A stretch of DNA of 64,000 nucleotides from Climacteris rufus (lineage: Eukaryota > Chordata > Aves > Passeriformes > Climacteridae): the NCBI GenBank assembly GCA_013398175.1, contig VZRZ01007407.1:223141-287140 (forward strand), read 5' to 3'. Made by a program: the position numbers and the translations under genes. Of the stretch, positions 10,039-20,860 are shown in pieces. The first letter of the stretch is position 1. The number at the start of each line of letters is the position of its first letter. The notes below the pieces were generated by a model. That model was not told the DNA's origin and ran no database searches. It saw only the letters and a list, made by a program, of their open reading frames with translations.

Positions 10039-11689
10039 AGAACTGCCTAACACTGCCTCATTGTGTTTTTTATCTATTTTGCTTTTTCTCTTTCTTCATA
10101 CCTTAGTTCTGTGTGAGCCCATGTGTTCTCAGAACTCCTTTTAAATTTTATACCACTAATTCTTCTGGGATGCCAGACAAGGTTTTGGGTTCTGCTCTTC
10201 TGATCAGTCTTGATTCCTTTTTACTCACAAAGATTTTACACCTGCAAAACACAAAAGCTTAAAGTCTTCCTTTGTCAATTCTTGATGCTTATCATTGACT
10301 GCGATCAAGTTTTCAGTTTATTCTGCTGTTTTGTTTTTTTTTCCTTGCTCTGCATTTTGTTTGGCACTGCACAGTATTTCACAGAACTTCTAAATCCACT
10401 GTGGTTTTTATTTCCTAGATGAATTTTTCTGATGTGGACATTACCAGATGATACAGGTGCCCTACCAGAAAATAATAATCTAATTTGTAGTAGATTTGAT
10501 ACTTCTATTTGATTCATACTGTCCACTCAATGTCTGAAATTGCTGTGTGTGGTATGGGCAGCATGAGCCAACTTTCTGGCAAAACTGCAATCTACAGTCT
10601 GTTCCTTTTAGTTGTGAGGGGAAAGTTTTCTGAGGTAGACTATAACTCCTTCTTGTCAGGAAATCAGCACAGTTTTGATTCATTATTTCCCAGGCATAAT
10701 ATTCAAAGTCTGTTTTGAGTAAGTGAGCTAAACTGTATATAACTCCTCTCAAATTCTTGTAGCATGGTGGGGGAGAATTAGTTACCTGTTTGGAGCTTTA
10801 CTAGGCGTGTTGCTAACCCAATATGCACATTTTGGAAGTCTGTTACTGTGCTTCTGTACACATTGTATATAAGTACAGCTGTATGTATAAAGCCATTTTC
10901 AGACAACTCTGCTTGCTAAAAATTAAAATGGTTGTAGAATGCATTTTCTGAAGTATTCTCTTCTAACTCTGGTCAGAGAAACAAAGGAAATCTGTAAATG
11001 AGATCATGTCAGCTTTTCACATACTACATGGAGATCTATGCCAAAACAGTTGTTAAAATGCCATCTTATTTTTTTTCTTGTTATGAAAATTTTCTTATAT
11101 CAGAAACATTGGTGCTTTTCTATCTTCCTCTTCTGAGTTTGAGATGATTTCTTCAAAAAATATTTTTGCAACTATTGAGAAAGCTACTATCCCTTCTCAG
11201 TCTTTGAAAAATGAGAGAATAGAGGTAATTTAAGGTAAAAAAGAAAATCTATCGTCTCTAGAAGGAGGGTCAGGTAGCTTGCAAGGACTGTAAGTATATT
11301 GCAAGGTCACGTAGGGAGAAGATTAGAAGGGCCAAACCAGAACCTGCACGTATTTTATGAGATGTGGAAGTCTGGAGTTATACTCAGAAGTAAGGGAAGA
11401 TAATCTCAAGATAGTGAAATATAATCAATAAGATCTAAAAACACTACCAGTTCTAAAATTACAAAGTACTCTTATTTTGAGCATCCCAATATCAGAAAAT
11501 AGTTGCTTCTGAGCCCCCATCAGCTTTGCTTGTCTTAGAGCAGAGTTACCTAAAGATGCTGAACCCAGAGCTCTCGAGGTAGCTACAGCGTTCTTTATGC
11601 GAGCGAAACCCCTGCTGGGATGAGTTGCAATGGTTTTACAACTCTCCCAAAGTACAGTGTTCTAGCTACTGCAGATGACCTGTTTCTGC
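10039..11689. other. Intergenic, no recognised feature
   Basis: AT-rich single-copy-looking sequence between two LTRs. Reading frames are short (up to about 90 codons), occur in unrelated frames and show no recognisable domain. I see no named repeat. Confidence 0.6.
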
Positions 11690-12172
11690 TGGCTCCTCTA
11701 GAAATGAGAGTGACCCCGGGTGTGATGTTCTAGCATCAGCGAGAATGAAAGGCTACACAGAGGGCTCTTCTCTGGGATAATAGCCTTTTTATTATAAATC
11801 CAGTGTTGGGTTGTGAGGGTCCAGGGAAGGAGTCCAGAGACATCCAGGTGGCTGGATTAACCCAGGAGAAAGAGACTGAGCAGAAGCTCTGCAGGGGTCT
11901 TAAAGGGAGGTGGGACCACGGGACCACCCAATGGAAAGACGCATGGTTCGAAGTGACCAGTGGAGGGGAGAGCTTCCCAGGGCATAGCCATATATGGAAC
12001 CTAAGGTATGGATACAGGTAACACAAGGGAAATATGGGGTTTCACCACAGCTCAGTCAGGGGGTTCAGATATCAGAGGGAGAAGGTTCAGGGGGCATTGT
12101 CTTCGCTTTCTTCCCACCAATCCTGAAGCTCAAAAGCAGCAGCATCTGCCAAGAACGCTGCTACAGTTACTT
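11690..12172 (-). mobile_element. ERV LTR, degenerate, boundaries approximate
   Basis: This GC-richer block resembles the LTR at 30733-31377. Shared parts are CTGGCTCCTCT-AGA/GGA near the left, an AGGGTCCAGGGA segment after a T-rich polyA complement, and CTGCCA...GCTGCTACA against CTGCCA...TGCCGCA at the right end. On the minus strand it would begin TGTAGCAGCG, with a TTTAAG TATA-like site near 11.90 kb and AATAAA at 11788-11793 about 110 bp further on, the expected U3-R-U5 order. I could not find a convincing target duplication, so the left end is uncertain and may reach further left. There is no retroviral coding region nearby. Confidence 0.65.
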
Positions 12173-13360
12173 AATCTCTGTTACAGTGCACACATTTCAG
12201 AAAAGCACAGCGTAGCTTTGGGTGGGCTTGTGAGTCTACAGCACCTTCTGCAATCTGATTCTGTGGCTGTGGAGAATGGACCTGTCAGCAGCAAAGCAGG
12301 TATCTCTCTGGAGTAGAGAATCCCAGCAATGGCAAATGCTATCGATTTCACTGTGCACCAGCCTCTGTTAAATGCTTCTCCTGTGTCCAGACACCGTTTG
12401 CTTTCTTTTCCTCTGTTGGCAAAAGCAGATGTATTCGACATGAATATTATCACTGCTTTCCTACAGATGCATCAAATAAAACACAGGGACTGCAGCAGAT
12501 TTCCACGTACTGAAAGAATGATAGTGTTCTAAACCACCTTTGTACCACCAGGAGCTCTATGGGCCTCATTATAACCTCTTGAGCCAGAGACATCATTGGT
12601 AACGTTACTTCTAAGGCCACAAACTCTTCCACTCCCAAAGGATTTCTCTGTATGCATTGCAAAGGGAATGAGCTAAAGAGAGTAAGGATCACTGTAAATC
12701 CAGTATTTACTTATTTTACTTTATTTACTGTATTTTTGCCACTTAAATAACGACCTTTTACTATGGTTTTCTTATGATGTTGCTTACAGACAAGAGTCGT
12801 TTTATGGGATTAGCCTTTATGGAAACAAAGTGTCTGCATGACCCTGACAGCTTGGATCACAAGAACTCAGGCTGCACTTTCTGCCTACTGACCAATACTG
12901 ACAACAGGCTCAAGAACACATTTCAATTAAACATCAAAGCTTCAAATCAGCTTACACCTGGACAGGATTTAGCAGTGCCTGACCAGAAAATCAGCTAATA
13001 AAGATGTATTTATGAATAATATTATTAAAACCGGAGCAGATGCAAATTCCCAGTTTGACTCTTTTGCCCACAAGTGCAATAGAGAACAGAGACTACGTGC
13101 AGAGAGGAGGAAATGATCCTTTTACACAGTATGTATGGGAGGACCACTGTGCTGATGATCACGCCCTGTGAGATTCCCAAATGGGCAAGCACGTGCTAGA
13201 AATTTGACCCGCTTCTGAGCTGCTCTTCAAAGAGATGTTTTATGACTATTTCATAAAGACACTAGCAGCCTGAATTGGGTTAAAGAAAGGAGCACATTGC
13301 TGAGTAGTTTTGGGTAGTTTTCAACAGTGTGTAATCAAGCACTGAGTTGAAGGCATTAAG
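12173..13360. other. Intergenic, no recognised feature
   Basis: Mixed-composition sequence with overlapping short frames on both strands around 12.0-12.7 kb and no conserved domain. I see no RNA gene or named repeat. Confidence 0.55.
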
Positions 13361-13828
13361 GTGCTGAAATGAGTCCAGAAAACAGCAATAGAGCTGGTGA
13401 AGGGTCTGGAGCACACGTCTTATGAGAAGTGGCTGAGGGAGCTGGGCTTGTTTAGCCTGGAGAAAAGAGGGCTCAGGGGGGAACTTATCACTCTCTATAG
13501 GTATCTGAAAGGAGGTTGGAGCCAGGTGGGTGTTGGTCTCTTCTCCCAAGTAACACGTGATGGGATGAGAGGAAATGGTGTCAAGTTACACCAGAGAGGG
13601 TTTATTTTGGATATTAGGAAAAAAGAAGTCACAGAAGGGGATGTAAAGCATTGAAACAATGGTGGAGTCACCATATCTGGTAGTGTTCAAGAAAACATGT
13701 GGGTATGGTACTTGAGAACATGGTTTAATGGTGAATGTGGTAGTGGGGCTGGATTGATGGTTGGACTTGATGATCTTAGAGGCCTTTTCCAATCTTAAAA
13801 ATTCTATGATTCTGTGATTGTATGAATG
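13361..13828 (+). mobile_element. CR1 LINE 3' end (dead, 5'-truncated)
   Basis: The + strand frame reads VKGLEHTSYEKWLRELGLFSLEKRGLRGELITLYRYLKGG in pieces, matching the well-known C-terminal end of the CR1 reverse transcriptase ORF. It is followed by the CR1 3' UTR (GGACTTGATGATCTTAGAGG) and the octamer tail ATTCTATGATTCTGTGATT at about 13.80 kb. It is a 5'-truncated, non-autonomous copy with in-frame stops and substitutions. The left boundary is set where CR1 similarity fades near GAGTCCAGAAAACAGC. Confidence 0.9.
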
Positions 13829-14119
13829 CTGCAGATCAAGTATTGTTTATGGGAGGGGGTTCTAGAGTCATTCCTCCTTTTTACTCATCGGCTTTCTATG
13901 GCAGTGCTTGGATTGTAGATGCAGGTGTGATCTGTGAAGTTATGTGGTGATGTATGGTGTCAACATTTAGCTGCCGACAAGAAGAGCTGTTGGCAATTCC
14001 CATGACATTGTCAGATCTGCAATCAGACTATGTAACTGGAGAAAATAGGTTAAAAAAAAAGGTTTTAAAGCCTTTTGTATGTAAGAGAAATGGAGGAAGT
14101 AAGAGAAGCTTTCCATTAC

Positions 14120-14162
14120 AAAAAAAAAAAAANNNNNNNNNNNNNNNNNAAAAAAAAAAAAA
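14120..14162. other. Poly-A flanked assembly gap of 17 N
   Basis: Runs of A on both sides (14120-14132 and 14150-14162) surround N at 14133-14149. The gap reflects an unresolved homopolymer; its length is unknown. Any frame crossing it is meaningless. Confidence 0.97.
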
Positions 14163-14749
14163 GGAATGTTTTTTAGGTCATAACAAAATGCTTGATTAGT
14201 ACTTGTCATCTTACTGCCATTTAGCTAACCTGCCAAACTTGGTCATCATGCTGATCATCCAGAAGATTGTTCTTCAAATATAGGTTATTATCCTACAGAA
14301 ACCATTTCAGAAATGCAAAATGGTTTTTGGAGAAAATAGCTTGAGCTTAACAAACTTACCTAAGTCCACATCAACTTACCTTGTAGGAAATGCTAATCAT
14401 GTAGGCAACTAACTACCATTTAATAATAAACATTTTTTGTCAAACATTAAAAACCTAGCAATTGCAGCAATTTTTTTACTTGAAATTTGACCAAAAATTA
14501 TTAGAGCACAAATCAAGAAGGGCCATTTCTTCAGGCCAACTGTTTCTTTACTGTTTTTGATCCTATCGATCTCCATTGTCTTGTACCTTATGTTGTGTCA
14601 TACTGTCATACATAGAGAGAGCATGAAGATACTTTCTGCTCTAAGTTCTGGTCATGTAACTAATTAGTAAATTCAGAAAGAAGCCCTTAAAAATGTCAGG
14701 AATTCCATCAAAGAAAAATAATGGAAGTAAGAAAATAGTTTGGATCTCT

Positions 14750-14756
14750 GTGGGTT

Positions 14757-14787
<31 letters not shown>

Positions 14788-14880
14788 GGTTTTTTTTTTG
14801 GTTGTTGTTTTTGTGGGGTTTTTTTGTTTGTTTGTTTGGTTGGTTTTTTGTTTATTTTTTTTGTATTTGTTTTTTTTAAT
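14750..14880. repeat. T/G-rich low-complexity tract, (TTTTG)n core
   Basis: Five or six TTTTG units are followed by degenerate TTTG and TTGG units and long T runs. It gives Phe/Val/Leu-rich open frames that imitate a membrane protein but are a product of composition. Confidence 0.93.
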
Positions 14881-15210
14881 AACTTTTATGTTAGTAGATT
14901 TGCATATTACTTAGAGATGTTTGTTAAGACCACATTTTAAGTCTGGAATAACCAGAAATCCTGTGTTCAGAAGCATTATTTTGGGATCACATTGATGTGA
15001 CTACAAAATAGGAAACCTCACTCTGTGATTATCTAGGAGGACTTTTTTGTACAAAGAAATGAAGGTGACGCTAGTGTTTCTGAAAGATTCCCTTACTTTC
15101 CTCTTTATGTTTCCAACAGAAACCTCAGGCCTTGAAATATAACATGAATTTATGCATGTTTGTTCTTGGCAGTGTAAAGCCATAGTAAATACACAGTAAA
15201 ATAGACATTC

Positions 15211-15245
15211 TTATATGACTTTATTATGACTTATATGACTTTATT
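15211..15245. repeat. 20-bp period tandem repeat
   Basis: The 15-base string TTATATGACTTTATT occurs at 15211-15225 and exactly again at 15231-15245, separated by ATGAC, so the period is 20 bp with under two copies. Confidence 0.85.
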
Positions 15246-15862
15246 TTTCTCAAATACATGCAAAGCAGCCATAGAATTCTTATTTATATTAATATGAAGT
15301 GCATATAAATATAGAGAAAATAATAAGGTAGTTTTTCAAAGTCAATGTGGATTTTAAAACAGACTATATGGAATCAAGTATCCATTGCACTACCTCAGTA
15401 GTTACCTCAATTTCAGTCTAATTGGGTTCTAATTAAATTTTACTTTCGGAGAAAGGCTGCTAAAAATTAAATCTTAAGAGCTTTGTGTTTCAAGCTGAGA
15501 ACATGTTGGCAAGTGTTCATTGTAATAAGCCTGTTAAAAATCAATTTATTCTTCTCATTTAGCCTCTATAATTCCCACAGAAGCACAAAACCAACAAAGA
15601 ACAACTGAAAACCGAGCTCAAGTGTCCTGTGTGATGGTTTTGATGAGAGTTCTCTGGAAAATGGAAAATCTTCCCAAGAAAAGAAATTACACAAAAATTA
15701 CTGACAATTTTTTTTTGTGGAAAAAGTCAGCATTTTTGTGCAAAAACAAATTCTAAACTGTTTAAGAAAAATTACAGTACTGCTTGAATTTAAGGAAAAA
15801 AAGCAGAGAAAAATCAGGATTTTTACTTAAAACCAGAGATTTCTTGATTTTGAAGAGAAGAC

Positions 15863-16010
15863 CCTTTCCATTTAGTTCAGTTGGTAAGAACCATGGTGTG
15901 AATAATGCAAAGGTTTTGGGTTTGATCCCCATATGGGCCATTCATGTAAGAATTGCACTTGATGATCCTTCTGGGTCCTTTCCAACTCAGAACATTCTGT
16001 GATTCTGTGA
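15863..16010 (+). mobile_element. tRNA-Ile-derived SINE with CR1 tail (TguSINE1-like)
   Basis: The head matches a decayed tRNA-Ile: an A-box-like TAGTTCAGTTGG at 15873-15884, the ATGGTGTGAATAATGCAAAGG anticodon-arm region in the right place, a B-box-like GGTTTGATCCC at 15919-15929 and an acceptor-like GGGCCA at about 15935-15940. It passes straight into a CR1-type 3' tail (CTTGATGATCCTTCTGGGTCC...TTCCAACTCAGAACATTCTG) ending in two ATTCTGTG octamers at about 16.01 kb. This two-part design is that of TguSINE1, a passerine SINE moved by CR1 enzymes (family knowledge). It is not a working tRNA gene: pairing is broken and the tail is fused. I see no obvious target duplication, as is usual for CR1-type insertion. 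Confidence 0.88.
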
Positions 16011-19000
16011 ACTCAAACTACCCAATTCAAACTCTCTGGCATAAGTCTTAAATGTAGGGAACTGTATGGCAGTTTATGCAGAAGCAATATGTGAAAAAAG
16101 TCAAGTTTTAAAGGACCTATCCTGTACACTGAGAATTTTTACTAAAGAATTGCCTTTATATTTAGCTATGTTATGTATGTTATATCTGGCTATGTTTTTA
16201 TTTAATGTGAAAGATATTGATACGAACAAGTACAATACAGTAATTTGACTGAAAGGCAGAAAGCAAAAGTGGCTATTCCATCAGTCTCTTAGATGAAAAT
16301 AAAGATATTTTCTGACACAGTCTAATATCAGACACTGAACGAGTGAAGCCTTGGCACACCAGAACACTTCATTGTTTTCCCAGAACTTGCACAGTGGCAG
16401 AACCAAGAGAAAGTTTCAATGCAAAATCAGTTTCTATTTTACTGAAGCGAGAATATACACAGCAGGTATAGTCCTTGAGTACACCCTTCAGACGTCAACT
16501 AGATTATAACTTTTTTTGTAACTGCCTTTCATGAAATCCTGTTGAATCAATGGCTGCGTTTATATAGAATAAGAGAAAATGTCAAATCTGTGACTTAGTT
16601 CTCTTGTGCTTTCTAAAATATGGCAAATGTGTGACAAGTGAGCAGAAAGTACTGTGGGTGGTGTAATCAATGGGAGAATGCTCATTTTGCACTGCATCTG
16701 TTGTGCATTTCTTTGCTAAGTGTCAAATAGGTTTGAAAAGATACAAAACCCTCACAAACCATAAATACATAGCAGAGAACCAGAATAAATCACTATCTGA
16801 TACTGCTGAGTAGACACTCCCATAGGCGTGTTGAGGGCTTCCATACCCTTCAGGGGGTGTGTTGCCTTATGGCATTGGTCAGAAGTGGAGATGGATAACA
16901 GCAGAGAACTTATCAGGAAAATGTACTTGACAAAACCCCACAAAAACAGATCGCTATCAGTCTTTTGATAAATCAAGATATTAAATATTAATTATATTAA
17001 TTTAGTGTAATAAAGTTAATGTAAAAATTAACAGTGTGCTTCATCTGGCTGTAATTATTCATCCAAATGTAGTCTAGACCTGTCTTCCAGAATTGGTGTT
17101 CCTTCTATTTGCAACCCACTCCACCTAGCACAGATGTGTATTTCACCTTCTACAGAATGTGCTGATCTGTATATGTCTATGCCCTCATCCAGAGTTATGC
17201 ACAGCCTGAATGCCTGGGTGTTTATACAGTTCTGCTACTAAAAGAAAGGTGTTTGCTGGGCGTTCACAAAATGAGCCCATTTTGTTTTTGGTACATAGTC
17301 CTTTCTCATTGTAATGATCAGAACTGTTGCAAAAAAAGAAGGTGGAAAATCCTTGCTTTTCAAGACTCATTAACAGAAGAATCCCATAATCTGCAAATAA
17401 TGGTGTTCTGCCAGGACAGAAAGGCATAACCTTTGTAAGACCAGTGCTGGAAGCAGAAGTGATTGAGTATCTCAGAAAACACTGTACCACTTCCACAATG
17501 CATGCTTCACTGATTACCTGAAAAAAAAACCTCCCTTCCACATCTGGAAGAGTTTGATCCATCAGTCCTGAGGACTTTCCTGGGCAATTCAATAGCTGCT
17601 CAGGATGCCTAGCAAGTTGGGCATTGCACATGTTCTTATGTGGATACTACAGCAACATGTTTACCCAGGAGGAATTCCTTTGTCATGGGATGAGGAAATA
17701 CTGAAAAAAGACAATAGGAAGGAGAAGCGCCTAAGTTTCCCTAAAATAGGAGACACTACTCTGAAAACCTGCCTTGGTTTCATCCTGGACTTAGAGTCCA
17801 GGGGAAAGTGCACTTCAGGGACCTCATTGTATTTTCTTAGGTTATGGGGGACTAGAACAAGTCAATGCCATATGTGTATCTGCACATCTTCCTGGTAGGG
17901 GAGACCTTTGTATAGAAAGATGCATGGGTAAAGGGTGACACGAACAAACAGGAAGAATCTGGCAATAGATCCCTCATCAGGGATTTTGGACAGAGATGGA
18001 GTGTCTTTTGCTTCCTTTCAGCAGACAGTTCTAATTGTGTATTGCAATGTAATACACACACTAGGATTTTCCATTCTGTCAGGCATTCAGATTGTTCACA
18101 CCATGAGAAACATCTGGACTAGTTCATATGCTGCAGTTTGTGCTATAGCAGTTAGAGAACTACTTTTTCTCTTCCTATTTAAATTCAGTGAGTTTTTCAA
18201 CTTCACAAGAGAAAGAAAAAAAATCCCAAAGCTAGAAATTAATCTTTTATTCTGTAATATCATGATAGAAATGCTTTAAAAGAAAAAAGGAGGAATAGGA
18301 TATTCTCAGTCTCTTTTTACACCCCCAGGCTATGGTGACAAATAACACTTGCCTTTTCCTCTCCTTCTCCATTCCTGTGGCAGTGTTAGTGTTGTTCTTT
18401 CTGGAAAAACTCCATGGTGCAAATAAAAAGACAAACTCACTTTCACCTTGATGGGAGTTGAAGACAGAACATTAACTTGAAAAATTAGTGGTCCTCATAA
18501 GATAATCATTTTATGGGTGGGGTAAGAAGGCATCTGGGACCAGTCTTTAAGTCTTAAGGGGTAATATATGAGATTTCACAGACTATACAGAACTAAGTTT
18601 ACCCACAAGAAGTTTATGGTGTTTAAGAAGGAAAATTACTGAAGTTGTCTACAGACTAATGTTTGTGATGTGCTGGAAGCTGTAGCCAGTGCCAGGGTCT
18701 TGTGGTGATATGAAGCTGGGATATAGGTAGGACATTCACTCAGACCTGAAAGTTAGAAAATGTCTAAAAATACAGGACATATTTTACAGCATCAGTATGC
18801 CTTCCAAGAAGAAAGAGTACACTAATGTTGGTCTCTAAAACTACCGACACAGAAGGAGTCTTAGGAGAAAGGAAACTTCTGTTTAGTGGTTATTTTAAAA
18901 AAGAGTGGTAGACCTTTGTGGTAGGACCCTCACTGTGATTTGGATGAGCACTTTATTAGAAGAATGACAGAGAGAGAGGAAAGTAGCTGAGAAGGTAGGC

Positions 19001-19928
19001 AAAAGGACCATAAAACACTATTATTTACTTCTAAAAGTGAATCCCAGCATCCTGTATTGACTGAAGAGGTCTTATATTTGTTTTAAAAGCCTTACTGAAA
19101 TAGGACACTGTTACTTTACTGAGAGCAGATAAAGGACATTTCAAGGGCAGATCATGTCTGGAAAAATTCTCAAACTATTATGGAAAGTAAAAGCTATCTC
19201 AATATCCTTTTTCCAGATTTTACAAAGACTGCCTGATACTGAGGCCCCAAATAAGACTGAGAAGCATCAGGTTTCTGGTGCATGAATGTGCCATTTGTGC
19301 TGATGGTGCCAGCCTGACCTTGCTTCAAAAAAAACAGCCTCGGTAAACACATTATGGACACCAGTTGAGCAGTATGACACGAGGACAGCTTGTACTCAGG
19401 GTTCTTAGGCATGCAAGATATGAAGGCAGCGATGTGCTGCTGCTCTGGTCCCTCCTGGAGATGTGTGGTTAGGCTGAGTAGACCTTACACTTCCTGCAAA
19501 CATCTTCTATAGCTTGTCTTATGCACAGACTGGAAACCGCTGATGGATATACTACACCTCTGCTAAATCCCTTATATGTATACCTGACATTCACAGGATG
19601 TATCTCTGGGTACAGTGCAGGAAAACAGGATCCTGGCCCATGACAAGAGTTCAAATGCTTCCTTAACACACACATGCATGCACACACACACAAAAGTACT
19701 GATAAGAATTAATACCAAATGAATGGTTCTGGTGGAAATGACGATCAGCAGTAAATCTAATCAGAATTTTTAATTTAAAATATTTATCTGTTGACTCTGA
19801 GTGCTTGTATAGTTTAACTCTCCTAATCATGTATCCAGTCTTGGGCAGTTTCAGGTATGTTATAGTGCAGGTGACTGCTAAGATGTTCTACTGGTTCAGC
19901 ATGATGAACACGGACAAGATAATTACAT
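16011..19928. other. Intergenic, no recognised feature
   Basis: AT-rich sequence. The longest non-receptor open frame of the window lies here (minus strand, 17185-17631, 148 codons), but it resembles no family I know and has no coding-like neighbour. A CA/TGCA simple repeat sits at about 19667-19692. Confidence 0.6.
19667..19692. repeat. (CA)n repeat with TGCATG interruption
   Basis: Short CA runs on either side of CATGCATGCA. Simple repeat, length-variable. Confidence 0.9.
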
Positions 19929-20860
19929 GGAATCATAAAATGGTTTGGATTGGAAGGAACCTTAAAGAGCATCTAGTTCCAATCCCTGACATGGGCAGGG
20001 AACCTCTTACTCGAGCAGGTTGCTCAAAACCTGGTCTTGAAAACCTGCAGGTATGAGGAGTACACAACCTGTCTGGGCAATGTGTTCCAATGCCTTAGCA
20101 CCCACGCAGGAAAGAATTTCTCCTTGATATCTGATCTAAACATACCCTTCTTCAGTTTGAGGCTGTTCCCCCTTTGTCCTGTCACTGCATGCCCTTGTGA
20201 AAAGTTCCTCTCCAGCTCTCTTGGGGGCCCCCTTCAAGTACTGGAAAACTGCTATAAGGTGTCTCCAGGACCTTCTCTCCTCCAGGCTGAATAACCCCAA
20301 CTCTCTCAACTTTTCTTCATAGGAAAGGTCAACTTTATGACTCTCCTCTGGACTCACTCCAGCAGGTTCACATCCTTCTCAGGCTGGTACCCCCAGAGCT
20401 GGATGCAACATACCTGGTGGGATCAGAGGTACACAGGATCAGAGTAGAGGGGCAGAATCCCCTCCCTCGACCTGGTGCCCACACTGCTTTTGTTGCAGCC
20501 CAGGATCTGGGTGGCTTTCTGAGCTGCAAGTGCACACTGCCAGCTCATGTCCAGCATCTTGTCCACCAGCACCCTCCAGTCCTTCTCAGCAGGACTGCTC
20601 TTGATCTGTTCATCCCCAAGTTCAACCCCAGTCCCCAAGTGATACCAGGTGCAGAACCTTGCACTTGTCCTTGTTGAATTTAATGACGTTTGCACAGCTC
20701 CACCTCCCAAGCCTCTTCAGGTTCCTCTGGATTGCATCCTTTCCCTCCAGCATGTTGACTACATCACGTAGCTTGGTGTTGCCAAACTTGCTGAGGGTGC
20801 GCTCAATCCTACTGGCCACGCTGCTTACAAAGATGTTAAACAGTGCTGCAGTGGTACAGT
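19929..20860 (-). mobile_element. CR1 LINE, 5'-truncated, about 0.93 kb
   Basis: Read on the minus strand, this block shows the C-terminal part of the CR1 reverse transcriptase in order: LSKFGNTKLRDVVNMLEGKDAIQ, NVIKFNKDKCKVLHL, SSPAEKDWRVLVDKMLDMSWQ, CALAAQKATQILGCNKSS, SYEEKLRELGLFSLEERRSW, then the 3' UTR and the 3' end at about 19929 (AATCATAAAATGGTTTGGATTGGAAGG on the + strand is its complement). The pieces lie in different frames, so the copy is broken by indels. The active-site ADD has been lost to GN in KFGNTKL. It is the longest transposon copy in the window. Confidence 0.93.

Larger units (their letters stand above)
13829..15862. other. Intergenic with gap and T/G-rich tract
   Basis: No gene is seen. 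The stretch contains a poly-A with 17 N (14133-14149), a T/G low-complexity tract (about 14750-14880) and a short tandem repeat (15211-15245), each listed separately. Confidence 0.65.

Noticed and set aside
13954..14199. Frame crossing the 17-N gap
   Set aside because: The frame depends on unknown bases in a poly-A gap.
14693..14940. Hydrophobic Phe/Val/Leu-rich frames resembling a membrane protein
   Set aside because: They are translations of a T/G-rich low-complexity tract.
15863..15940. A functional tRNA-Ile gene
   Set aside because: The B-box and anticodon arm are mutated, and the sequence runs directly into a CR1 tail, so it is a SINE head.
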